Assembly: GCF_036250755.1 (NCBI RefSeq)
Contig: NZ_CP109583.1
Span: forward strand, 806,001-870,000
Direction of reading: 5' to 3'
DNA from: Streptomyces uncialis
GTDB taxonomy: Bacteria; Actinomycetota; Actinomycetes; Streptomycetales; Streptomycetaceae
DNA length: 64,000 bases
Shown: positions 57,028 through 64,000 of the stretch, piece by piece
How the letters are laid out: the number at the start of each line of letters is the position of its first letter
Numbering within the stretch: the first letter of the stretch is position 1
Notes under the pieces: model-generated
Databases searched by the model: none
Told to the model about the DNA's origin: nothing
Seen by the model: the letters and a program-made list of their open reading frames with translations, nothing else
Translations under genes and position numbers: made by a program

Positions 57028-58044
57028 ATGATCTTCCGCAGAGCCCGGTTCACCACTGCCGTGGCCGGATTCGAGGCCGCCGTGCGGCGCAGGGACCCCC
57101 GGACCTCGCAGGAGGCGTTCGCCGCGCTCCACGAGCACTTCGAGCGGGCCGGTGAGGGCGAGTTCGCCGACGCGGCGCCCCGGCTGGCCGCGCTGCTGGC
57201 GGAGTTGCCGCCCGGCCCCCGCGCGGTCACCGCGCAGCTGATCGGGGCGTGCGTGGAGCGGGGCGCGGACCCGCTGGTGTGCGCGCCCGCGCTGCTGGCG
57301 GGGCTGGCCCGGACGCTGGAGGCGGCGGCGGAGTTCCCGGCCCGCTGGCGCGCGGCCGGCGGGGGCGAGCTGCCGCAACCGGACGCGGGGGAACCGCACT
57401 CCGGGGTGGTCGCACGGGTCGGGGAGGACGTTGCCCGGGGCTGGTGGAACCTGCCGCTGTGGGAGACCGCGGCGCTCGCGGTGCTCAACCACCGGGCGGT
57501 ACGAGGCGTGGTCCCGGACCGGCCGGGGCTGCTCGCGACGGCCGGCCGGATAGCCGACGCGGCCGACGGCCATCTCCAGTGTCTGATCCACGCGCTGCTG
57601 GTGCTGGACGACGAGCCGCTGGTCGTCCTGCACCGCGACACCCGCACGGGATACCGGATGCGGATGACGGGGATAGCGGACAACTTCCAGCTCCACACCC
57701 TGCTCGCGGCGGAGCTGGCCGGTGCCGGGCACGTCCCCGGCGAGATCCCGGCGCCGGAAGCCGTGGCCGTGTGCCGGGACGCCCCCGGCCAGGTGCCCAC
57801 CACGGGCACGTTCCAGCTGACCGCGCCGGACGGCGGTGCGATCTGGAACGAGGGCACGCCGTCGGACATCCCGGTGGTGGACGGGGTCCGGCTGCTGGTC
57901 CTCGATCCGCCGCCGTACGCGCGTGGCTGGCCGACGGGCCGCTTCCTCGCCGGGATGCCCGGTGATCTGCGGCTGGAGCGTGTGCTCGACGCGGCGGAGA
58001 CCGGCCGCTGGTTCGGCTCGGTGGCCGACGAGGCCAGACGCTGA
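57028..58044 (+). CDS. Conserved-type hypothetical soluble protein
   Basis: 338 residues. The N-terminal 110 residues are helical (TTAVAGFEAAVRRRDPRTSQ, APALLAGLARTLEAAAEFPA). The middle is a Trp/Leu-rich region (WWNLPLWETAALAVLNHRAV). The C-terminal half is alpha/beta (CLIHALLVLDDEPLVVLHRD, GYRMRMTGIADNFQLHTLLA). No transmembrane span, signal or known catalytic motif was recognised. The ATG at 57028 lacks a ribosome site. The protein looks real because the frame is long and codon bias is right, but the function is unknown. Confidence 0.75.
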   Translation: MIFRRARFTTAVAGFEAAVRRRDPRTSQEAFAALHEHFERAGEGEFADAAPRLAALLAELPPGPRAVTAQLIGACVERGADPLVCAPALLAGLARTLEAAAEFPARWRAAGGGELPQPDAGEPHSGVVARVGEDVARGWWNLPLWETAALAVLNHRAVRGVVPDRPGLLATAGRIADAADGHLQCLIHALLVLDDEPLVVLHRDTRTGYRMRMTGIADNFQLHTLLAAELAGAGHVPGEIPAPEAVAVCRDAPGQVPTTGTFQLTAPDGGAIWNEGTPSDIPVVDGVRLLVLDPPPYARGWPTGRFLAGMPGDLRLERVLDAAETGRWFGSVADEARR

Positions 58045-58089
58045 CGCACGGCTGGTCCGAGGCCGGGCACCCGGTCCACGGATGGCCGT

Positions 58090-60648
58090 TCAGGGGCGGG
58101 CCGGACCGGTCACGATCTCGGCCCAGACCTGTTTCCCGCCGCTGACCGGTACGGTCCCCCAGGCCGCCGTGACCGCCTCGACCATCAGCAGGCCCCGCCC
58201 GCCGGTCGACTCCCAGGGCGTCGCGACCGGTTTCACGGGGGACCGCGGCGAGGCGTCACCGACGGCCACCCGCAGCCGGTCGCGTACGAGGGTGAGATCG
58301 AGCCGGACCGGGCCGGTGGTGTGCAGCAGCGCGTTGGTGACGAGTTCGGTGACGACGAGGAGCACGGTGTCGGCGGTGTCGGCGCCGCCCGTGTCGCTGC
58401 CGTCGGTGCGGGTGCCGTCGGTGCCGGGGCGCCAGTCGTCCAGGGTGCGGCCGGTGAAGTCGCGGGCCGCCCGGACCGCGTGGGGCTCTCTCCGCACGGT
58501 CAGGCCCGCGCGGCGCGGGCGGACGGCGGTGCCGTCGTAGCGCATCAGCAGCAGCGCGACGTCGTCGTTGCGGTTGGCGCCGTCGAGGAGGGCGTCGGCG
58601 ACAAGGCCGAGATGCCCGGGGTCGGAGCGGGCGAGCGCGTCCCCGAGCGCGGCGATCCCCACATCGATGTCGCAGCCCGCCGACTCCACCAGGCCGTCGG
58701 TGGTCAGCGCGACGAGCGTGCCCGGTTCCAGTACGAGTTCGGTCATCGGGAAGTCCGCGTCGGGGACCACGCCGAGCGGGGGGCCGCCCGCCGTGTCGAC
58801 GGTGTCGACGCGCCCGTCGGGCAGCCGCAGCACCGGCGGCAGATGGCCCGCGCGGACGCACAGCACGGACCCCGACTCCATGTCGACGTCGAGGTAGCAG
58901 CAGGTGGCGAAGAGGTCGGTCTCCATCCCGACGAGCAGCCGGTTGGTGTGCGAGATGACGACGTCCGGTGAGTGGCCCTCGATGGCGTAGGCGCGCAGCG
59001 CGGTCCGCATCTGGCCCATCAGGCTCGCGGCCACGGCGTTGTGCCCCTGGACGTCACCGATCACCAGGGCCACATGCTGGTCGGGCAGCGGGATCACGTC
59101 GTACCAGTCGCCGCCGACCTCCAGTCCGGCGACGGTCGGCAGATAGCGGGCGACGGCCCGGCCGCCGGGGATGTCGGGGAGTCTGCGGGGCAGCAGGGAC
59201 CGCTGGAGGGTGCCGACGAGTTCGTGTTCGGCGTCGCTGGCGCGGACCCGGGTGAGGGCCTGTCCGGCGAGGCCCGCCGCGGCGGTGAGGAAGGCGCGTT
59301 CGTCGGCGCCGAAGGCGTGCGGCTCGTCCCAGCCGATCAGACAGAGTCCGGCGGTGCGGCCCCCGGCGGGCAGCGGCAGTACGGCCAGGCCGCCGGGGCC
59401 GACCTCGGCGACGTCCGGTTCGAGCGGGGTGCCGGCCTCCAGGATCGCGGGGCGGCCGTCGCGGATGGCGGCGGAGAGCGTCGGCATGGCGCGCAGCGGG
59501 GCGTCGGGCCACTCGGAGCGCCATTCGGTGCGCCAGGTCCCGGGCCACAGTTCGGGGTCGGGCGGGTCGAGGACGGTGACGACGAGGCGTTCGCCCTCCA
59601 GTTCGGCGAGGGCGATGCGGTCGGCGTTCAGGGGTCCGCGCAGTCCGGCGGCGACGGCCTGGCTGGCCTCGCGGACGGTGGAGGTACCCGCGAGGACGGC
59701 GGCGAGGCGCTGGACCCGGGTGACGTCGGTGACGCCGGAGCGCAGGTCGGAGGTGTCGGTGACGGTGCCGAGGAGCCGGGTGCGGCCGTCGGCGTCGGCG
59801 ACGACCTGGCCGCGCAGCCGCAGCCAGCGCGGTTCACCGGAGGGCCGCTGGATGCGGAAGTCGAGTTCGCGGTCGCCGATGGCCATGTGGTCGGCCTCGA
59901 CGACGGACATCAGGGTGGGCAGGTCCTCGGGGACGGTCTGGGCGAGCAGGGTCTCGACCCGGCCGTCGAAGTCCCCCGGGGCCATGCCGAAGAGGGCGAG
60001 GAGCCGTGCGTCGGCGTCGATGCGGCCGGAGTCCATCGCGAGGCCGAAGGAACCGGCGTCGTCGTGGTCGCCGGGGCAGGTGTCGCGGGCCGGGGCGGGG
60101 ACGGTGCCGCCGAGGGCCGCGGCGAGCAGCACGAGGACATCCTGTTCGCCGGTGCCGAAGCCGCCGGGGCGTTCGGTGACCGCGAGGAGGCATCCGGCGT
60201 GCCCTGCGGCGTCACCGAGCGGCAGCGCGGCGACGGAGATGTCCTTGGCCCGCGACTGGTCGGGCGGCGGGCAGCCGTCGAGGGCGTCGGGGGTGAGCCA
60301 CAGCGGGGCGCGTTCCCTGCGTGCGGCGGCCATGGGTGAGTCGCCGTCGGCGGGGTAGGTGTCGCGCAGTCCGTACAGGCTCCGGGGTACACCGGCGCTC
60401 TCGACCAGGGCGAGGGCGGAGCCGGTCGTGTCGGGGGTGTAGACGGCGGCGAGGGTGGCTCCGGAGAAGACGAGGGCCTGTTCGATGACGGAGCGGAGCC
60501 TTCCGGCGGGTTCGCGTGGTCCGGGGAGGGCCGCGATGGCGCGTTCGGCGCTCAGGGCGCCCGCGGTCGCCGTGACCCGCGGCGCCCCGGTCGCCTCCGC
60601 GGCCGTCATGCCCTGTTCTGACCCGCCCTCGCTCGCCACATCCGTCAT
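58090..60648 (-). CDS. Multidomain SpoIIE phosphatase (GAF-PAS-GAF-PP2C-HATPase)
   Basis: 852 residues, soluble. GAF-like domain about 35-185; PAS about 205-300 (SFGLAMDSGRIDADARLLAL, IQRPSGEPRWLRLRGQVV); second GAF about 310-465; PP2C about 475-680 (LQRSLLPRRLPDIPGGRAVA, LEVGGDWYDVI, VIGDVQGHNAVA, LTTDGLVE, NDDVALLLM); C-terminal anti-sigma-type ATPase (ELVTNALLHT, TGGRGLLMVEAV). It may both dephosphorylate an anti-anti-sigma factor and act as an anti-sigma kinase. It is tandem with a related gene upstream, 200 bp away. The ATG at 60648 has no clear ribosome site; ATG at residue 14 is an alternative. Confidence 0.9.
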   Translation of the reverse strand: MTDVASEGGSEQGMTAAEATGAPRVTATAGALSAERAIAALPGPREPAGRLRSVIEQALVFSGATLAAVYTPDTTGSALALVESAGVPRSLYGLRDTYPADGDSPMAAARRERAPLWLTPDALDGCPPPDQSRAKDISVAALPLGDAAGHAGCLLAVTERPGGFGTGEQDVLVLLAAALGGTVPAPARDTCPGDHDDAGSFGLAMDSGRIDADARLLALFGMAPGDFDGRVETLLAQTVPEDLPTLMSVVEADHMAIGDRELDFRIQRPSGEPRWLRLRGQVVADADGRTRLLGTVTDTSDLRSGVTDVTRVQRLAAVLAGTSTVREASQAVAAGLRGPLNADRIALAELEGERLVVTVLDPPDPELWPGTWRTEWRSEWPDAPLRAMPTLSAAIRDGRPAILEAGTPLEPDVAEVGPGGLAVLPLPAGGRTAGLCLIGWDEPHAFGADERAFLTAAAGLAGQALTRVRASDAEHELVGTLQRSLLPRRLPDIPGGRAVARYLPTVAGLEVGGDWYDVIPLPDQHVALVIGDVQGHNAVAASLMGQMRTALRAYAIEGHSPDVVISHTNRLLVGMETDLFATCCYLDVDMESGSVLCVRAGHLPPVLRLPDGRVDTVDTAGGPPLGVVPDADFPMTELVLEPGTLVALTTDGLVESAGCDIDVGIAALGDALARSDPGHLGLVADALLDGANRNDDVALLLMRYDGTAVRPRRAGLTVRREPHAVRAARDFTGRTLDDWRPGTDGTRTDGSDTGGADTADTVLLVVTELVTNALLHTTGPVRLDLTLVRDRLRVAVGDASPRSPVKPVATPWESTGGRGLLMVEAVTAAWGTVPVSGGKQVWAEIVTGPARP

Positions 60649-60848
60649 TACAGCGCTTCCGGGGCGTGGGCGCAGCCCTTGCCGGGTTCCGTGTCCTGCG
60701 CGTCGTGGGGCGGCCCGCGGGACACGGCACGTCCGGGTGACCAGCGGTACAGATGTGCGGTGGACGGGGTCGTACGGATGTCCGGCGCGAGGTGACGGGT
60801 GCCGACGTGTGCGGGGCGGGTGTGGCTCGCGGATGGGGCGAAGGGGGT

Positions 60849-63527
60849 TCAGGGGAGGGGCTGTTCGGTCCAGATGACCTTGCCGCCGCTGGTGTAGCGG
60901 GTGCCCCAGCGTTCGGCGACCTGGGAGACGAGGAACAGTCCCCGGCCGCCCTCGTCGGTGATGGCGGCCTGTCTGAGGTGGGGTGAGGTGCTGCTGTGGT
61001 CGGACACCTCGCAGATCAGGGCGCGGTCACGGATGACCCGGACGCGGATGGGGCCCGCCGCGTAGCGGATGGAGTTGGTGACCAGTTCGCTGAGGATCAG
61101 TTCGGTGGTGAACGCCTCGTCGGCGAGGCCCCATTCGGTGAGGGTGCGGGCGACGTCGGAGCGGACCTCGGCGACGGCGGCGGGGTCGGAGGGCACTTCC
61201 CAGTCGGCGACCCGGTCGGGTCCGAGGATGCGGGTGCGGCCGACGAGCAGGGCGATGTCGTCCCGGGGGGTGTCGGGGACCAGGGCGCTCAGGGTGGCCT
61301 CGCACAGTCCGTCGACGGTTCGGTGGGTGTTGGCCTCCAGGGTGGTGCGCAGCAGTTCGAGTCCTTCGTCGATGTCACGGTCGCGGTCCTCGACGAGTCC
61401 GTCGGTGAACAGGACGAGGCGGGTGTGCTCGGGGAGCTGGAGTTCGAGGGTCTCGAAGGGCAGTCCGCCGAGGCCGAGGGGCGGGCCGCCGGGTACGTCC
61501 GCGAACCGGGCGGTGCCGTCGGGCAGCAGGAGGGCGGGCTGGAGGTGTCCGGCGCGGGCCATGGAGCAGTGGCCGGTGACGGGGTCGTAGATGACGTAGA
61601 CGCAGGTGGCCCCGGTGACCCGGAGGGTGGGGCCGGGGACGGCGATGTCGTCGCCGCTCTCCTCCTGGTCGAGGCGGGTGACGAGTTCGTCGAGGTGCCA
61701 CAGGAGCTCGTCGGGGGGCAGGTCGAGGGTGGAGAAGTTGTGCACGGCGGTGCGCAGCCGGCCCATGGTGGCGGCGGCGTGCAGTCCGTGGCCGACGACG
61801 TCCCCGACGACGAGGGCGACCCGGCCGCCGGGCAGCGGGATGATGTCGAACCAGTCGCCGCCGACGCCGCCGAGTCCGGCCTGGGCGGGCAGGTAGCGGA
61901 AGGCGGCGGCCAGCGCGCTCTGCTCGGGCAGGCCGTGCGGGAGGAGGCTGCGCTGGAGGGTGACGGCCATGGCGTGCTCGCGGGCGTAGCGGCGGGCGTT
62001 GTCGACGCTGACGGCGGCGCGGGCGACGAGTTCCTCGGCCAGTGAGCGGTCGTCGTCGTCGAAGGGTTCCCGGTCCCGGGAGCGCCAGAAGATCGCGACG
62101 CCGAGGACGACGCCCCGGGCCCGCAGGGGGACGGCGATCATCGAGTTGAGGCCCGCGGCGACGACGGTGCGGGCCCGTTCGGGCGACTGGAGCTCCCAGC
62201 CGGAGTAGGCGCTCAGGTCGGCGTCGAGGACGGAGGTGCCGTCGGTGAGGACGGCGCCGAGCGGGGTGGTGCCGACGAAGCTCATGTGGTGGCCGACGGG
62301 GAACAGCGCGCCCCCGTCGTCGGGGCCGCTGTAGGCGGTGCGGCGCATCTCGCGTCCGGTGCCGGTCGCCTGGGGTTCCTCGCCGCGCAGGACGGCGGTG
62401 ACGAGGTCGACGGAGGCGTGGTCGGCGAACTCGGCGGTGGCGAACTCCGCGAGTTCCTCGCAGGTGCGGACCATGTCGAGGGTGGTGCCGACCTTCGTCC
62501 CGGCGTCGTAGAGCAGCCGCAGCCGGCCGCGGGCGAGGTCGGCCTTGCCGGTCAGGGACCGCAGATCGGTGGTGTCACGGAGGGTGGCGACGCTGCCGGG
62601 GGGTCCGCCGTGCTCGTCGGTGGGGCGCTGGTTGAAGGCGAGGAGCCGGTCGCCGACGGCGAACACCTCGTCGTTGGCGGGGCGCCCGGACTCCAGGAGC
62701 TCGGCGGCGCGCGGGTCAAGGCCGAGGTCGGCGACGGGGCGTCCCTCGACGTCGGACGGCAGGTCGAGCAGCCGTCTGGCCTCGTCGTTGGCGAGCAGGA
62801 GCCGTTTGTCGCCGCCGACGATGAGGACGCCTTCGCGCACGGCGTGCAGAACGGCGTCGTGGTGTTCGTACATCCGGGTCATCTCGGTGGGGCCGAGGCC
62901 GTGGGTCTGGCGGAGCAGCCGGCGGTTGACGACGGCGACACCGGCCGCCCCGAGCAGCAGAACACCGGCGGCGACGCCGAAGACCAGGGGGAACTGGGCC
63001 TCGATCACGCTCTGCACCTGGGAGACGGCCATCCCGGCGGAGACGGCGCCGATGACCTGGCCGCCGGCGCCGTAGATCGGGACGGTCGCCTGGACGAGCT
63101 GGCCGATGGAGCCCTCGGACTTCTCGGTGACGACCTGTCCGGCGAAGACGGGGCCGAGGTCCCCGACGAACCGCAGACCGATGCGCTGCGGTACGGGGTG
63201 CGTGTAGCGGATGCCCTCCCGGTTGACGACGACGATGAAGCCGACGTCGGAGCGGCGCTGGGCCTCCAGGGCGCGGGGCTGGAGCACGGCGGACGGGTCG
63301 CGGCTGCGCAGGGCGGCCTCGATACCGGGGGAACTGGCGAAGGTCTCGGCGACCGCGATCGAACGGTTGCGCGCCTCTTGTTCCGCGTCCGCCCGCGTCT
63401 GGAAGATGAGCGCTGCGAGCGCGGTCGCGACGAGCAGCACCACGATCGCCAACTGCACGAGGAAGACCTGACCGGCGACAGTTCGCATGCTCGGAACCAG
63501 GCGCGGGCGGCCGTAGCGGGCGGCCAT
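60849..63527 (-). CDS. Membrane-bound SpoIIE phosphatase (extracytoplasmic sensor-PAS-GAF-PP2C-HATPase)
   Basis: 892 residues. TM1 FLVQLAIVVLLVATALAALI, an extracellular CACHE-like sensor of about 130 residues (FVGDLGPVFAGQVVTEKSEG; DcuS-type VPIYGAGGQVIGAVSAGM), TM2 FPLVFGVAAGVLLLGAAGVA, PAS (VLHAVREGVLIVGGDKRLLL), GAF, PP2C (LQRSLLPHGLPEQSALAAAF, GGVGGDWFDII, VVGDVVGHGLHAA, LFTDGLVED) and an ATPase (ELVTNSIRYA, GGRGLFLVSQV). The DcuS-like sensor suggests a small organic-acid ligand. ATG 63527 with GAGG is preferred; ATG 63563 is possible. An iron box lies 94 bp upstream but is nearer the divergent lipoprotein gene. Confidence 0.9.
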   Translation of the reverse strand: MAARYGRPRLVPSMRTVAGQVFLVQLAIVVLLVATALAALIFQTRADAEQEARNRSIAVAETFASSPGIEAALRSRDPSAVLQPRALEAQRRSDVGFIVVVNREGIRYTHPVPQRIGLRFVGDLGPVFAGQVVTEKSEGSIGQLVQATVPIYGAGGQVIGAVSAGMAVSQVQSVIEAQFPLVFGVAAGVLLLGAAGVAVVNRRLLRQTHGLGPTEMTRMYEHHDAVLHAVREGVLIVGGDKRLLLANDEARRLLDLPSDVEGRPVADLGLDPRAAELLESGRPANDEVFAVGDRLLAFNQRPTDEHGGPPGSVATLRDTTDLRSLTGKADLARGRLRLLYDAGTKVGTTLDMVRTCEELAEFATAEFADHASVDLVTAVLRGEEPQATGTGREMRRTAYSGPDDGGALFPVGHHMSFVGTTPLGAVLTDGTSVLDADLSAYSGWELQSPERARTVVAAGLNSMIAVPLRARGVVLGVAIFWRSRDREPFDDDDRSLAEELVARAAVSVDNARRYAREHAMAVTLQRSLLPHGLPEQSALAAAFRYLPAQAGLGGVGGDWFDIIPLPGGRVALVVGDVVGHGLHAAATMGRLRTAVHNFSTLDLPPDELLWHLDELVTRLDQEESGDDIAVPGPTLRVTGATCVYVIYDPVTGHCSMARAGHLQPALLLPDGTARFADVPGGPPLGLGGLPFETLELQLPEHTRLVLFTDGLVEDRDRDIDEGLELLRTTLEANTHRTVDGLCEATLSALVPDTPRDDIALLVGRTRILGPDRVADWEVPSDPAAVAEVRSDVARTLTEWGLADEAFTTELILSELVTNSIRYAAGPIRVRVIRDRALICEVSDHSSTSPHLRQAAITDEGGRGLFLVSQVAERWGTRYTSGGKVIWTEQPLP

Positions 63528-63620
63528 GTCCTCATTACTACACCCACCGCCAACGGCCCGCATGGCGCGCCGACGCGGCCGCGCGACCGTACGGAGTGTT
63601 TTCCTCCGACTGGAACTCAA

Positions 63621-63640
63621 GTTAGGCTGGCCTAACTTTT
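63621..63640. promoter_or_regulatory. Iron box 3 upstream of the siderophore-binding lipoprotein
   Basis: AAGTTAGGCTGGCCTAACTT, a perfect inverted repeat (9-bp arms, 2-nt centre) matching the DmdR/IdeR iron-box consensus, 128 bp upstream of the lipoprotein ATG. Confidence 0.85.
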
Positions 63641-63767
63641 CAGCCATGGGTCGCCACCCGGTCCGCACCCGCGGGGCCTCTTCCGCCCGCCGTGTACGTC
63701 CCGGTCGGCCGCCCATGGCCGTATCCCGTTCCACGCTGTTCCCGCCGCTCCCGAAGGACCCCGCCAG

Positions 63768-64000
63768 ATGCCGCCACTCCGCAAGCGTCTCTCCACCCGC
63801 TTCGCCGCCGTAGCCGCCGGTACGGCCCTGCTGGCCGGAGCCGCCGCGGGCTGCGGCTCGCCGGACCGGGACGGTGAGGACTCCGGGAGCACCGGCCGGT
63901 CGGGGGCCGTCGAGAAGGGCGCCTTCCCGGTCACCATCGAGCACAAGTACGGATCGACGAAGATAGCCGAGGAGCCGGAGCGGATCGTCACGGTCGGTCT
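63768..64000 (+). CDS. Iron-siderophore ABC transporter substrate-binding lipoprotein (partial)
   Basis: Only the first 77 codons fall inside the window. Basic signal peptide (MPPLRKRLSTRFAAVAAGTA), a lipobox-like ending GAAAGC with the lipid-modified Cys near residue 29, a Ser/Gly/Asp-rich linker, then the mature start FPVTIEHKYGSTKIAEEPER and IVTVGL, characteristic of FecB/FepB-type ferric-siderophore binding proteins. The ATG at 63768 has GAAGGA about 10 nt upstream. It is under iron box 3, so it should be iron-repressed, and it is the only uptake candidate here for the siderophore cluster. Confidence 0.9.
   Translation, partial: MPPLRKRLSTRFAAVAAGTALLAGAAAGCGSPDRDGEDSGSTGRSGAVEKGAFPVTIEHKYGSTKIAEEPERIVTVG

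Noticed and set aside
1..64000. CRISPR arrays, IS elements, tRNA or rRNA genes, phage or integrative-element signs
   Set aside because: No spaced direct-repeat array, transposase or integrase motif, tRNA-like cloverleaf or rRNA sequence was noticed on either strand.

Overview
The window is high-GC actinobacterial DNA and almost certainly a Streptomyces chromosome. The evidence is extreme third-position GC, frequent GTG/TTG starts and stop/start overlaps (ATGA, GTGA), a SapB/AmfS-type lanthipeptide operon, a DasR-type chitin regulon, several SpoIIE phosphatases, a Ku protein with a Lys/Ala-rich tail, and iron boxes of the DmdR/IdeR type. No rRNA, tRNA, CRISPR array, insertion sequence or integrase was seen. 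All functional calls come from reading motifs; no database search was run.

Layout. 0-7 kb (minus): amfT-amfS-amfB-amfA, a class III lanthipeptide (aerial-mycelium morphogen) operon; a regulator such as amfR would lie left of the window. 7-13.5 kb: gene-free DNA with a 15-copy G-rich heptamer, then a CGNR regulator divergent from a DHA2 efflux pump and a GNAT, then an XRE/MmyB regulator and a PHP metallohydrolase divergent from a small membrane protein, with palindromes between them. 13.7-20.7 kb: an NRPS-independent siderophore (NIS) cluster (FhuF-like protein; ATP-grasp, two IucA/IucC synthetases and a PLP decarboxylase) with two iron boxes in its divergent promoter. Its enzyme set resembles that of vibrioferrin. 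20.9-28.2 kb: beta-phosphoglucomutase plus GH65 phosphorylase, a Cmx-type efflux pump behind a leaderless 9-codon leader ORF and hairpin, and a CNNM/CorC pair.

28.4-41.1 kb: two chitin/GlcNAc genes (a secreted GH3 and a GH18 chitinase), each with a DasR-like site, flank a signalling block. The block holds a MASE1 protein, a SpoIIE phosphatase, a SMI1/KNR4 protein, an NDH-2 dehydrogenase and a tightly overlapped operon of receiver-thioredoxin-reductase fusion, cNMP-domain histidine kinase and UBP zinc finger. This last operon is the strongest candidate here for an uncharacterised system.

41-64 kb: secreted peptidases (S37, S1), an HTH/Clp-N protein with two palindromes over its own promoter, two crcB fluoride-channel genes, an aquaglyceroporin, Ku, a TetR with a hexanucleotide-repeat N-terminus divergent from an EamA transporter, small secreted or sortase-anchored proteins, an SMP-30 lactonase, a DinB protein, two large SpoIIE phosphatases, and the 5' end of an iron-siderophore binding lipoprotein behind a third iron box.
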